From Lingula anatina (Eukaryota > Brachiopoda > Lingulata > Lingulida > Lingulidae): a stretch of DNA of 64,000 bases. A program made the translations under genes and the position numbers. Positions 26,712 to 39,100 of the stretch are shown one piece after another. The DNA lies in NCBI RefSeq assembly GCF_001039355.2, contig NW_019775648.1, forward strand, positions 205,199 through 269,198. Direction: 5' to 3'. The notes beneath the pieces were generated by a model. The model had not been told where the DNA came from and made no database searches. It worked only from the letters and a program-made list of their open reading frames with translations. The stretch's first letter is position 1, and every line of letters starts with the position of its first letter.

Positions 26712-29700
26712 ATGAAATAAAGGATGAGTTAATCTTTGTTGACGGCCTATCAGCCATGTGCAATTTGAGAGCACCGCCGTAAATGTATTTCTAAGCGTAG
26801 TATGTGAAGATGAAGTTGAGGCAGTCCTAAGCATGGCCATATTGTATGTTTCAGGCGTGCCAGACAACAAAGGGACCGAATTCGTCCTCGTTTTCATTCA
26901 GCAGCACAAAGCTCTGCTGACGAATGGGAGGAACTCGCTGTACGTTACCAGCGATGAAGCAACTAATGTGACGATCGAAATACCTAGCATTGGTAAAGTG
27001 TCTTTTAGTTTTATTCCTTTAATGTAAAAAATGTATATGTACCAGTACACGTTAAGAGGACTATAGGCTTATCATTAGAAAAGGAAAGAAAGCGTTTATT
27101 GTCGCTTTAAAAATGGACATCAGTAGATACAATGAATGTCAGAAGGTAGAATACAAACGAAAACGTTTACCCAGATTTGTCATTAAATGATTTTTTTCTA
27201 TTAATTTGCAATTCAAAGTGCATGCAACAAGACTTGGATTGAATGCAAAATGTACGCGTTTTCTTTTTTACTTTCTAGGTTTTCATGAAAATTACGAAAT
27301 TGAAAAAAGAGAATTAATTTCACTTGACTTCGACGGAAGCATCCGGTTCCATAACGGGACCGAGCTTGCACACAAGGGGATAAGCATCCGTTCTAGTAAA
27401 GAAATATCGGTTTACGGCCTGAACAGCATCAAGTACACAACGGACGGGTTCCTTGGTCTTCCCATGGACATTCAAGCCTACGAATACGTGGTGCCTTGTT
27501 ACACGCCGCAGGGTAACGCTCTGGTCGCAGTGGTGGCAAACGAAAATGATACCAACATCGCAATAAAAATCAAAACCCCAAATGGTACGGTGACGTTTAA
27601 CAACAAAATGTATGGTGACGGTGACTGGTTAAACGTGACTCTTAATCGACTCGATGCGTTCCAGCTTGCTCACTTTGAAGACTTAACAGGGACGCGCATA
27701 TACACCGATAAACCGTTATCTGTGTTCTCGGGAGGTGACTGCTCCTATATTCCACCTGGTATCAAATTCTGTGACCATCTCGTGGAACAAATCCCCCCTA
27801 TTAACAGCTGGGGTCGGCAATTTGTCACCATTCCTTTGGAAACGCGTCTTTCTGGCGACATTTTTAGAGTGTTGGCCGCTCACGACGATACCATCGTTCA
27901 TTTTGGCCCGAACTTGAACGAGACCCTTCAGGAGGGAGAATTCTTAGAGGTAGACGTACCTTCTACGGTCTATCGGTACGTAACATGTTCTAACCCATGC
28001 CTCCTTTTACAATATTCCAAAGGCGGCAACGTAGACAACAATACCGATTCCGATCCCTTTATGCAAATAATCCCTCCTATTGAACAGTACAGCGCCGAAT
28101 ATACTCTATCAACCCCGGATGGGACGACGAGCACGAAGTTCCGAAGTTACATAGGTATAGTGATCGAAACAAAGTATAGAAATGGACTCCGTCTAGATGG
28201 TCGACCATTAACTTTTGGACCGGGAGGCACGTGGACTCAAGTTGCGGGGACCAATCACTCGGCAAAATCAGTGCGCATAAATCCTGGTACCCATACCATA
28301 GAGCATCAAGACCCCAGGGTCGTTTTCGCGGTGTATTTATACGGCTTTATGAAGGATGAATCTTATGGATACCCAGGCGGTCTTCGGTTGGCCAATATTG
28401 CTGACGAATGCATTCCGAAAATTGGTCTTCCGGCGGACGGGATGGACAATGACTGTGATTACAGAATTGACGAGGAACTTGCTAATGGACTCGATGATGA
28501 TGGAGACGGTGTCATAGATGAAGATCTTGCCGCTGCACCACCACGTCTAATAATCCCAGGTGACTACAATGATCAAGTTTGTATCATAAACACGACGCCA
28601 GACGAGACCGGGAGAGCTCGAGGTACAGTTGCACATAAATGTCAGCAAAGAGGAGTGACGTCCATTACATACACCGACACAGGCCTTTCGTCAACCGCGT
28701 GCGAGAAACGTTTGGTGAGGAAGTGGGAGTTGCGCGACGGGTGTGGCCACATCGTGAACGGCAACCAAACCATAGAACAGCACATCAAGGAGCCGGTTAT
28801 CCGATTTCCTCTCGACATAGACGTGTATATAAAATGTGACGAGTACCGTTCAGACTGGGAGAACAACGAAGTGCCCCAGGTATTGGAGAAATGCCCATAT
28901 CACAACATCACCTTCCACAGAGATACAACAGCGGGTGTATGTGATGGTGAGAGAACAATGGTGCGACACGTTAACTGGACGGCTACTGATCAGTGCGGCA
29001 GGCGACAACACCACCTCCAAACGATTAACATCAACCCTCAAGGTTAGTGTAACATCAACATTCGTTAATAAAACCCGTTCTTCTTCTTTGTAGAAAAATG
29101 TCAAATCTAGGCATCTAGTATGCATCATAAGATTATCCAGTATGAATTAGTAGTAAAAAATCTCGCCTTTTTTCAGTATGTTGTACGCAGCTTTTTACGT
29201 TTTATGAAACTCGTTGGTGTCAAAATGTGGTGCTGCAATTTTCTTTGGTTTCTGCTCTCATGTGTTAGTTGAGCCAAGAGTGCGATTGTGTTTGGATGTG
29301 CTTTTCCAGCATCAAACCAAATTATGGATGTGCAGTGTAATTCCGTACAATTGGAAGTGCAGGTGGACGTGGCGAAATTAAATGCACAGTATGAGAACAT
29401 AGATATGACGAGTTTAAGACTGCTAGACAGAGGATGCACTCCTTTTCGAAGCGGATCAAAGCTGATCTTCAACATACCACTGGGCGCATGCGGGACACAA
29501 AGGAAGGTAGGCCTACACCTAAATCTTTTAATGAAAAATCAGAAAAAAGAATGTGCGTCTGTGTGGAAAAGAATGTTCATTTTACATATGCAATATTGTT
29601 GTACATTTCTGAGTTTTCTGGTGCACAACTTCTTTTACATCTGTAGGTTTCTCAAAAGCTTTTTTTTTTTGCCTTTTTTTAGGAAACAGACAATGCCATT

Positions 29701-31466
29701 ATGTACAGTAATAGGATACAGTCAGTTAGTTCCTCTAGTGAAAGACACAGACCTCCTTCCAGCATAATTTCAAGAGGGAGGGCACTAATGCTGCCATTTG
29801 ATTGCGTTTTGCACAAGCATGCAACGGTGGCCAGAGAATTTCAACGTAAAGGGCACAATGTGATAGGACGAGTACACGTTGTGCACGGCAATTTCACCAT
29901 ACACATGAACATGTTCAAGGACAAGAATTACAGGTGCAGCCAGTGATGGGTATATTAAGAAAGAAACAGAGAGAGAAAGAGAGAAACAAAAGTGACAGAT
30001 TCTGCTGTCACCATTTCTTTTCAATATTAGATAATTATGTATAAAAGTTATACACATTACAACTTTCATTTGTCATTAAATTAATCATAAACCCAGACTA
30101 CACAGTGCAGATCACTGAAAGTTATCCATATTCAAACTCTTTTCTTTATTTTCTTTTGAAGGATTCCAATTGTGCAATTTCCATATTTTGTTGCTTTTGG
30201 GGATACCGTGTTTTGGTCAGTTAAACTAGCGACGTCAGATCCAAATCTGAAGCTCATAGTCCAGATGTGTGAAGCCACCCCTTTTCCTTCGAGGACGTAC
30301 CCTACCAAATATTTTTTGGTCAAGGACAGGTAAGCATTTTGTCATCAAAAGAAGCTCAAAAGTTGATTGATACACCTTGGCTAACAACCATAAAAATGGC
30401 TGTTTTGAAGTTTCTAGACAGAAGAGACTTTGACTTCAAATTCTGGTGTTTCAAAACTAATAGCCGTTAACAACATCATGTGTAAATATAAAATATAATT
30501 TCCAAGTAAGTAACTGAAAAGAAGTGTTAATTGCATATAATCAAATAGGCCTATTGTCATTTTCAGGTGTCCTACTGATCCAACACTCCACATTCAGTCT
30601 GCCAGCCCCAAGGAAGTTAAACTGGACTTTGAGGTTTTTGAATTCATTCGTAAGATTGGCCTTGTTTACGTGTACTGCGATGTCACAATTTGTACGTCCG
30701 AGGATACATCTCCACACTGCTCACAAGAATGTTCATCTACCAGTGGCGCACCACCAACAGAGGGCAGCAGTGGACATCAGCTAAAGCGACGTGAAGCAAA
30801 CCATAAACACACTGCTCTCAATCACTATGATCTTTACACTGGACCACTTGTTTATCGGGAAAAAACTTCAAAGGGTAAGTTTTTTATGTGGAGACTGTGA
30901 GGCAATCTTGTAAACCATAATATATTATCATTTTGAATTTAATTGGGATTAATTAATATGTACAATACCAGTAATATGCGAGAACACTGTCCACATAATA
31001 GCTTCACATTCCCATACCTAGATCGATCTAGCAGGATCTCCAAGAAGATTCTTGCTAAATCGCATTGAGCTTAAGCAGCTGTGATGTCTGGTATTCCTAC
31101 TGAAGCTGTTAGGGGGTAACTAAATATTGTTTAGCAGCTTCTGTAGGTGTACAAGACATCTAAGCTGCTTAAGCTGAATGCAATTTAGCAAGAATCACCT
31201 CAGAGATGGGTCGATCCTGCTAGATTGATCAATTTTCAGGCATCCATCGTACCAGTAATAAACTTCTTGCTCTGTATAAACTACAATTCAGTTGCATTAA
31301 TATTTTTCTAGTTGATCCACAGTCAAGCTCAAAATTAACTGTTGCCGCATCTAAACCAGAGAATGGTCTGGAGATACCTTGGCCTGCAGTGATCCTGGTG
31401 GCTATTGCCCTGGTGGCTCTCTTGGTGGCAGTGGCACTGCTTCTCTTCGTCAGTAAAAAAAAATAG
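26456..31466 (+). CDS. IgGFc-binding-domain / ZP-domain type I membrane protein
   Basis: Eight exons: 26456-26531, 26855-26992, 27279-29042, 29310-29506, 29683-29933, 30162-30329, 30567-30874, 31312-31466. Phases agree, 1,018 aa. Order: signal peptide (MVPAKPGLLAAALCVLIAVQ); an IgGFc-binding-type domain, about residues 60-400, with its DSWGRQF-like core seen as NSWGRQFVTIPL and many N-glycosylation sequons; an acidic MopE-like metal-binding motif (DNDCDYRIDEE, then DDDGDGVIDED, about 410-445); a cysteine-bearing region to about 655; a ZP domain, about 665-925; a basic site LKRREA near 938-940 that could be a processing site; and a C-terminal transmembrane helix (about 991-1014) with tail SKKK. 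IgGFc-binding domains occur in mucus-type proteins and ZP modules polymerise after cleavage. I infer a secreted or shed extracellular filament or coat protein, perhaps in mucosal defence; ligand and site of expression are unknown. Confidence 0.88.
26661..26711 (+). repeat. (CT)n(AC)n compound microsatellite in intron
   Basis: About 16 CT units are followed by about 10 AC units in the first coding intron of the IgGFc-ZP gene. Confidence 0.9.
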
Positions 31467-33136
31467 ACCACTGATCATTTCTACCAGAGATAGGCCAAGA
31501 TACCACTGAGACACACACTAAGCAAGGTTAAGTGTGATGCTCCTTTGTTTAGTGACACAGAAGGAGTGCATCAAAACAGGATTGTTTCATCTACAATTGT
31601 AGCTTATATAGACAACGTACTGTTCTAGGATTTTTTCAATAGACAATGTTACTCTGTTGGGTATAGCTCATTTAATCTGCCATAAACCTTTTGTTTCTGT
31701 TGGGAAGATCAAAGAGACTCACTGGACCAGTTTCCACAAAGTCGACATTTTCAAACCATGTAGTACTTAGGTATCTTTATTACTACAACTGTGGACCACA
31801 GAAATTGGATTACTCCATTACAAAGCTGTCATCTAAGCCATTTTTTTTGCCTTGGGCAGTCACAGCTTGGATAATTTTTGAAGGCCATTGTATTTTATGT
31901 TATTCCCAACACCTTTGCAGAGACGATTTTCACTCATTGAAGTTTGCTGCAAACTAGTTTGTTGTAATCATACATATTCAGCAAAAGAAATTAGTCTGTT
32001 GTGTTGGTATTCATTCAGTTTCTCATCATTGCAAGCTCATTATTCTTTATCAGATTCATTTAGTGCACTGTGAAGTAACAAATACTTAGGTCGATTCATG
32101 TAGTTTATTACCCATTTTGTAGAATATTTCTTTTGTCTGTATATCTGTTATGATTATGCCAGTTAATCCCTATAATTCTCTATTTGATACCAAAGTAAAC
32201 TTTTGATAAGTTTACTTCATGCTTTGTTGCAGTATCATTTACTAATAGGTGTAGTAGCATAGATTGTTGTTTGTATAACTGTACATACTGTAAAAAAACT
32301 TTGTCAAAATTTAAAAAGCAATATTTTCTCAAGTTTCAGATATTACTGGAGTAGATATTGATATTCGCTATTGGTATGCCTCTGCTATTTCCATTTCCTG
32401 AAAGTGGAGTTTAGCTTCTACTAATATTTGAAACACAGTATGCAGAGAAATCAAATTACTGGACAGTTTCAAAATGAATGAAAACCAAAGATCCAGATTT
32501 TTAAAAGAGATTTACACTTAAACGCTGCAAACATGGCTCTTGAAGTATATTTATTTCGAATTTTTCTATAGCTATGTTGAAAAAAAATTGCACTGTTGAC
32601 TAGCTGTAAAGTCCAATGAATGTTATATCTTTAGGCTCTAAATGAATATGTTACTATTACCGTTACATAATCTCTGATATCCAGAGTGAGAAAATGGAAT
32701 TACCAGACGGTTTCCCAAAAAATTAAGAAGGCTGATACTTAAACATTTAAAAAACCTCTAAAAACTGTATATGAAGAAAAAATCTTTGATAACTATGAAA
32801 AGTATAGTTTGTGTCTCTAGTTGTAAATCATTCTTATAAACTACAGCCATCAATAATTATGAAAGGTCAATTCTCTTGCTCATATAATTCAATGAATCAA
32901 GCAAACAACAATTATTGCTTGGTGGAATGGAAACTGATAATTCTAAATGCACATAAGATCAATAATGTTTGGTTACAAATGTTTTAAACATTTTCATTAC
33001 ATTATATGATTTTCATCTAAATATTATATTAAATGTCACAAATACTACCATTTTATAGAGATAAAAATAATATCACAGTCAACAGCCTCCTCACTATGAA
33101 CTGTGCTAATTAAAGGGACTGTTAAACATTTGAGTT
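31467..33136. other. Convergent 3' flanks of the IgGFc-ZP gene and CPQ
   Basis: 1.67 kb of AT-rich sequence with no coding exon that I can support. It must hold both 3' UTRs. I could not assign either polyadenylation site with confidence. Confidence 0.4.
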
Positions 33137-36100
33137 CTACCTGGGTAACATGTCTTCCAAATCAGCTGTAACATAAGCCATCACAGCCCACACTGCAGAG
33201 CATAGATCTAAACTATGGGAGTTCAAGACTGTCATTGTGTCACCTGAAACATGTTGAAAATTTAATAAGCATTTTCTTGTAATCACTGGAGAATTTGGAT
33301 GAAGTGTAAATAAACACTGTTGATTACCAGTTATTATATAGTAGGAGTGGCACTGAAGTCCATATTAAGCTTGTATAGGATGTGTGATCTGCATGATATC
33401 AGAGACCAAAGGAAAAAAATAAAATTCACGATAAAATTATATTTTTAAAAAAATTCAAAAGGTGTACAAAACCTCAAATATTCTACTCTTTTTCATTACT
33501 AAAATCACTGTGACAAAGCTGAATGTGAAGCAATAAAGATGCAGATTCAAAGGTGAATCTATTTCTGAAATTTCCTCTTTTTTAAAATCTTTCACCTTTC
33601 ACTATACCACTTATGATGCCTTACTTTCCCCTCACCAATTTTTCAAATGTATCACTTGACAACCCAAATTTAGTAATTATGTAATTCATCATTAAACAAT
33701 TTTATGCAACATAAGAAAAATTGCAATCAAAATGACAAAAGATGATAGTGCATTACATTATACTATGACACCCCTGACCTACCATTAGAATGATGAAAAA
33801 AGAAATATTTGTCATTTTGTGTGTCAATGCTTGCTCCTGGAACATTGGACTGTGTCTGCCATTGGCTGATGTCTTCACCATCAACTCTATCTTTGAGTCT
33901 GTTCACCTTTGAGGCATTGATGGGTTTCAGCAGGCTAGCCACCTTCTCCATGATTACTGCTGCCGAGTCACTACCTTCAATGTTAATTATCCCAGTTTCA
34001 CATATACCCATTACTTGAAACAAATAATAATGACTGTCTTGAGATTCCCAAAAATGTGTGAAAATAGCTTACACTCTTGATACTGCAGTAATTTATCCAA
34101 CTGAACCAGACAAATGTTAAATGATGTTCAACAGTGATGCTGTCAAGTCTATTACTGTGACATTGTTGTACTTATCCATATATGCATACTATATGCATGT
34201 GCAGTCAGCCATAACACCACATAGTAGCATCCTAATGTATATTCAACAACTGTTGAATATGCACACACAGGCACGCACACACCAAGCACACACACCAGTC
34301 ATGTTAAAATGTACATATGTTACATTATTTCTTTTAAGTGACTTCATGATTGCTATGTAAAACAGAAATAAACATTCTTTCAGTAATTGTATCACATGAC
34401 GCAACAGCATAAGACTGAAAATATTTTTTACCATGAAACTGTATGCCAGTTGGGGTAAATGTGCCCAGGTCAGATTCCATTACAATATCATATTTGCTGG
34501 CGTTGACCTGAAAGCCAAATAGAATGGAAAGAGAAAGAGTAATTTAGCCCAATGTTCAATGTGGTTTTAAAATCCAAAGGGACAGGTATCAAAAACAAAA
34601 ATATGTGCTCAGAAGTTAAAAATGAATGACATATTATAAACCAACCAACACATAGTCACCCAAAGTAACTGATGATATACACCTTGATTACAATATTGTC
34701 TGATACAATCTTCACATTATATATGGCGAAGGGGGCTACTGACAGTGAGTGGTTTGTTTACAAACAGAGGGGTGCACATGTTCCAGTGATGCCGGTAAGA
34801 AATAATGTTTGATGACAGTAAATTTTTGTGCCATTGGGAGTTATGTCAGTGTGTCTGCTGTCCATGGGGATGGGAAATGTTTCACCCAATAATTTTGTTC
34901 ATGCAGTTTTGCAGGCATTTCTTAGTATGGTCATCAATGGGAAATTATTTGGTGGTTTCTGCCCTTAACGCGCCTCCTCCTGGTGTTGAGTAGAATAGAG
35001 ACAAGGTGGTGATTATACGAGTACATTGGAAATAAGGGCTGTATTAATTAATTAATTAATTAATTAATTAACTAATTAATTAATCTGATTGCATTTAGTA
35101 AAAGTCCCTGTGGAGCTGCATTAATCTATGTAAATTACTAAAACATTAATTTCATTAAATCCTTGGGAAGGAGCCTTAAGACTATTTCTGTGACTGAATG
35201 TATGCCACATAAGTGTAGTGATATCCTAGAGATCAAACTCATCTTTCTTTAAGTTTTTCAGCTAAGGTTAAAATGAAACTTTGTAACACAAAGTCTGTGC
35301 CTGTCTCAGTGGAATTATGGTGAAAGCCTGAATAGGAACCTGTATGATAAGGTTTATTTGGGTGCAAAGCTGAGGGACTGTGGAAGTATTCTATTCACAC
35401 GTACTTGAATGAAGTCAAAAGTAAAAGATGTGCTGGCATGCATTAGGTGTGTGTAAAAGTTATCTTCCAGAGTTTCTCAATGGAAAGTAAAAGAGATAAA
35501 CGTGACAAAATGTTATTTTGGCTAGTAATCTGTAATAAATATCTGATTCAAATTGAATAAAGCAACTTTCTGATTTTGGAACCGAGACGGCAGTTCTGTT
35601 GTTTCTGACTCACCGACATCGCCTGCTGATACCTGTTCTCAAGAGTCTCACCTTGTGTGTGTTGTAGTAAGCTTGCCCTCCTATCACTCCTTCTTCCTAG
35701 AATTTATTATGAAAATGTTATAATTCAGTTACTGCCATAGAAAAATTAGCAAATGTATGTAGATCATTCTAGGGTACCAGCTTTTGTCAATGTTAGTGAA
35801 GACTGTAAGCAGAAAATCAAGTTATGGAAACTGTATTCCATGCTGACATAATGCCATAGCGATCTGATCTGGATGGGTTCATGCCATTGGCCATTGCCAA
35901 AGTGTTATGGTTTGGGCAGGCATTAATAGCAATTTTCAGATAGTACTCATGGTGATTGCAGTGACTGGTGGAAATGTGGAAAATGTGGACATCATATCAT
36001 GGTTGTCTCATTTGGACAGGGGTCTTGCCATTGACCACTGCCATGGGCACAATGTTATGGTTTGGGCGGGCATGAGTGGCAATTACCAGAAAGAACTCAT

Positions 36101-39100
36101 GGTGATTGCAGTGACTGATGGAAATCTGACAGACTAGAGGTACAGAGATAAAGTCCTGAGGGTAGCTGTTATGCTAATGATTCATCAATACCCACATTGA
36201 ACTGATATTTTGTACTTTCTTTATGTGTTATACGTATCTCTCAGCAGTTTCCATAACCTCATTTGAACAGCTATGCAATTGCTCATGCAAATTTCTTGTC
36301 CAAAAATTAACCCGTCTTCCCTCCAGTTTAAAAAGTCTTTTAAGTCAAGTAGCACTGCATGCACATAGTATAATCATCCCCCCCCCCCCCCCAATGTATT
36401 GATGTAATAGGAAAAGAGAGAATACCACAGGGATTATGAAATTTATTAATTTCATTTATATCATATTTCCCTATCAGAAAAAAACAACACAATTTCAAAG
36501 TTCCTGGTTTAATTTTTCTGCCAAAATATCTTTTAAATATTATAATACTATTTTTCAAATATATACAAAAACACCCTTGTCAAAATTATGCCATTTTTGA
36601 TTTAACATGCTACAAATATTTCAGTGTGCTTCTCTTAAGTTTCCACAAAGCTACTGAAAGAAGAGCATAAGCAGTAATGAGCAAACAGCTAACTGCCACC
36701 TTGTGAGCAATGACATCCAGCAAAAAGCATCAAACATTACAGATGGAATGCCAACAATATTACTCTATTCTGTAAATAGAGACAATAACCCTTCTCAAAA
36801 TTATGCAGTTTTATATTTAACCTGCTGAAAATATTTTTTTATGCATCTCATTAGTTTCCACAAAACTATTGCAAGAAGAATATAACCAGTAATGCGCAAA
36901 CAACCAACTGCCACTTTGTAAGCAATGACATCCAGTAGGAAGTACTGATACCAGTTTAAACTATAAGCTGCTTGGGAATGAAAGTGAAGAGGTCCATTGT
37001 GACGCATGGTGTAGTTGAGCCAAAATAAGAGTTCTTCCCGTCCTGACATAGGAGTGTCTCGCAAAATTAGTGAAATCTTCTTTGCATTTTCTTTGTAAGA
37101 TTTCTTATTCAAGACCTTCCCAATGACATTTTCTAACTTAGTTTCAGTAAGGGTTAGATAATCGAGGGGCACCCCAACTTGAACACGATCAGTCAATTTT
37201 CTAGCATGTTGGCGCTGATCCCAAAAGAGAGGAACGGCCACCACAGGCACTGCATGGTACAGGGTCTCCCACATGCTGCTAACTCCACAGTGGGTGATGA
37301 ACAGTTTAGTGGCTGGGTGGGCAAGAAGATCATTCTGTGGAAACCACTTTACCAGATAAGTATTGTTGCCTAGTGACTTTGGAGCTTTTCCATCATGGCG
37401 CCAAATTACCTTCTGGGGAAGCTTAGCAAAAACTCTGGCAAACACTTCTGCTTTTTCTTCTTCCAAATGTGGCACAATAGTTCCAAAGCTTAGTAGAATA
37501 ACCCCATGAGTAGCAGTTGTAACAATGTCATTGAAAAACTTGGGCAGAGGTTTTGCTGGTGTCCAGAGGAGTCCAGAGATAGGTTTCACATGGGGCATGA
37601 CTGGTCTGGGGTAATCTAAGGCAAAATGAACATTTGCAGCAATCATAAGAGAAACCCTCTCATATGCATGCTTCATGTGTGGAATATTTTCCTCTGGAAG
37701 ATACTTTAATCTTAGGCCTTCTGCATAATCCATCTTATCATCCAGCCAACTTTTAATACTTTGTTCCACCTCATAATTGTGCAACCGTTCCCAAAAGTCC
37801 ATATGGTCAGAGAGTCCAGTAGGAATGTTAGGGATGAATGAATAAAACATTGGTTGATGAAAAATATTCCAAAAATTCCAAAAGCCGTGATTCCAATAAC
37901 CAACTGATGGCACTTTCAAATACTCATTAAGAAGCGCACCTGCTGCTATATTAAGGGTATCAAAGAAAAAAAGGGAAAAGTTCGAGTTTCTGAATTGCAT
38001 CAAAGTATCAATATCACTGAACAGTTCGTGGCAAAGTAGATCATCAAGATCCTCCAATTGTTTTAGAGCAAGAAATGGGTCACGGTCAATGATTTCAAAA
38101 GCAGTCTGAAGATCCATCACACCACCTTTGTTAAATTCAGTTTCATCAATGTGAAATCTGATCAGTTTCACATCATGTAGGTCAAGTTTTGGTTTGTAAT
38201 GGTCTGCAACCAGCATGGTAACCTCATGCCCACGGTCTCGCAGCAAGATGGCAATCTTTTCCATATTCAATGTTCTTGAATTGAATATGTGGGTAAATGG
38301 AAAAACTAATATCTTTGCACCCTCAGAAACATTTGCCAAAATAGGCAACCACAGTAAGTAAAATGCAAGCATTTTAAAAGTTGTCTTGCTCAGCAGAGAG
38401 CCCCTTATCAAACAGTACATAATCTTGAGAAGTTTACAGCTTTATATTGAAAATGCAACTTTATCTATCATACGGTAATGTCCCGTGGCTTCTGTGCAGA
38501 AGAAATTTACTAAAATTAGGAAAAGATTGTTTTGGTAGAAATTCCTGAAAGGGGAGGTGCTCAAAACTTCCAGACATTCAAATTTTATGAAATTCTGTTA
38601 TTTTGGACCAGAAGTTGTCTGTTCACTTGGGCCTATGCTACTTTTTCCATACACTATCTGTGTCAGTTACCATATTGTACAAAAGGTAAGTGTAGGTAAT
38701 TCCGAAAACTGTACATGCTTTCACATAAGAGTGTGGTCCAAGGTGTGAGGTAATGACTGGTAGAGTTGGCTAGCAACACAAAACAGCATCGATCATCACC
38801 ATTGGGGGGGGGGGTTCATTAAGATAACAGAGCTGCACTGTCCTGCTGGCATACTTTGCCTAAGCATTCGATCTGAGATAACGGGAGCTCTGAAGTAAGT
38901 GTTTCCAAGTTTCCAAGTTTGTTTTTCAAATATAATACTGGTAACCAGAAACTTGTGTCGTTTTTCAAAAAAGAAACTTGGTAACCAGAAACTAGTAACC
39001 TCCACCATGAAAGATGGGTACGGTGTTATGAGAACTCCTTGCTCTCCTGCACTGAGACCAAGATGACTGCCAATGGATGATTATGGTGCATAGAAAGCTG

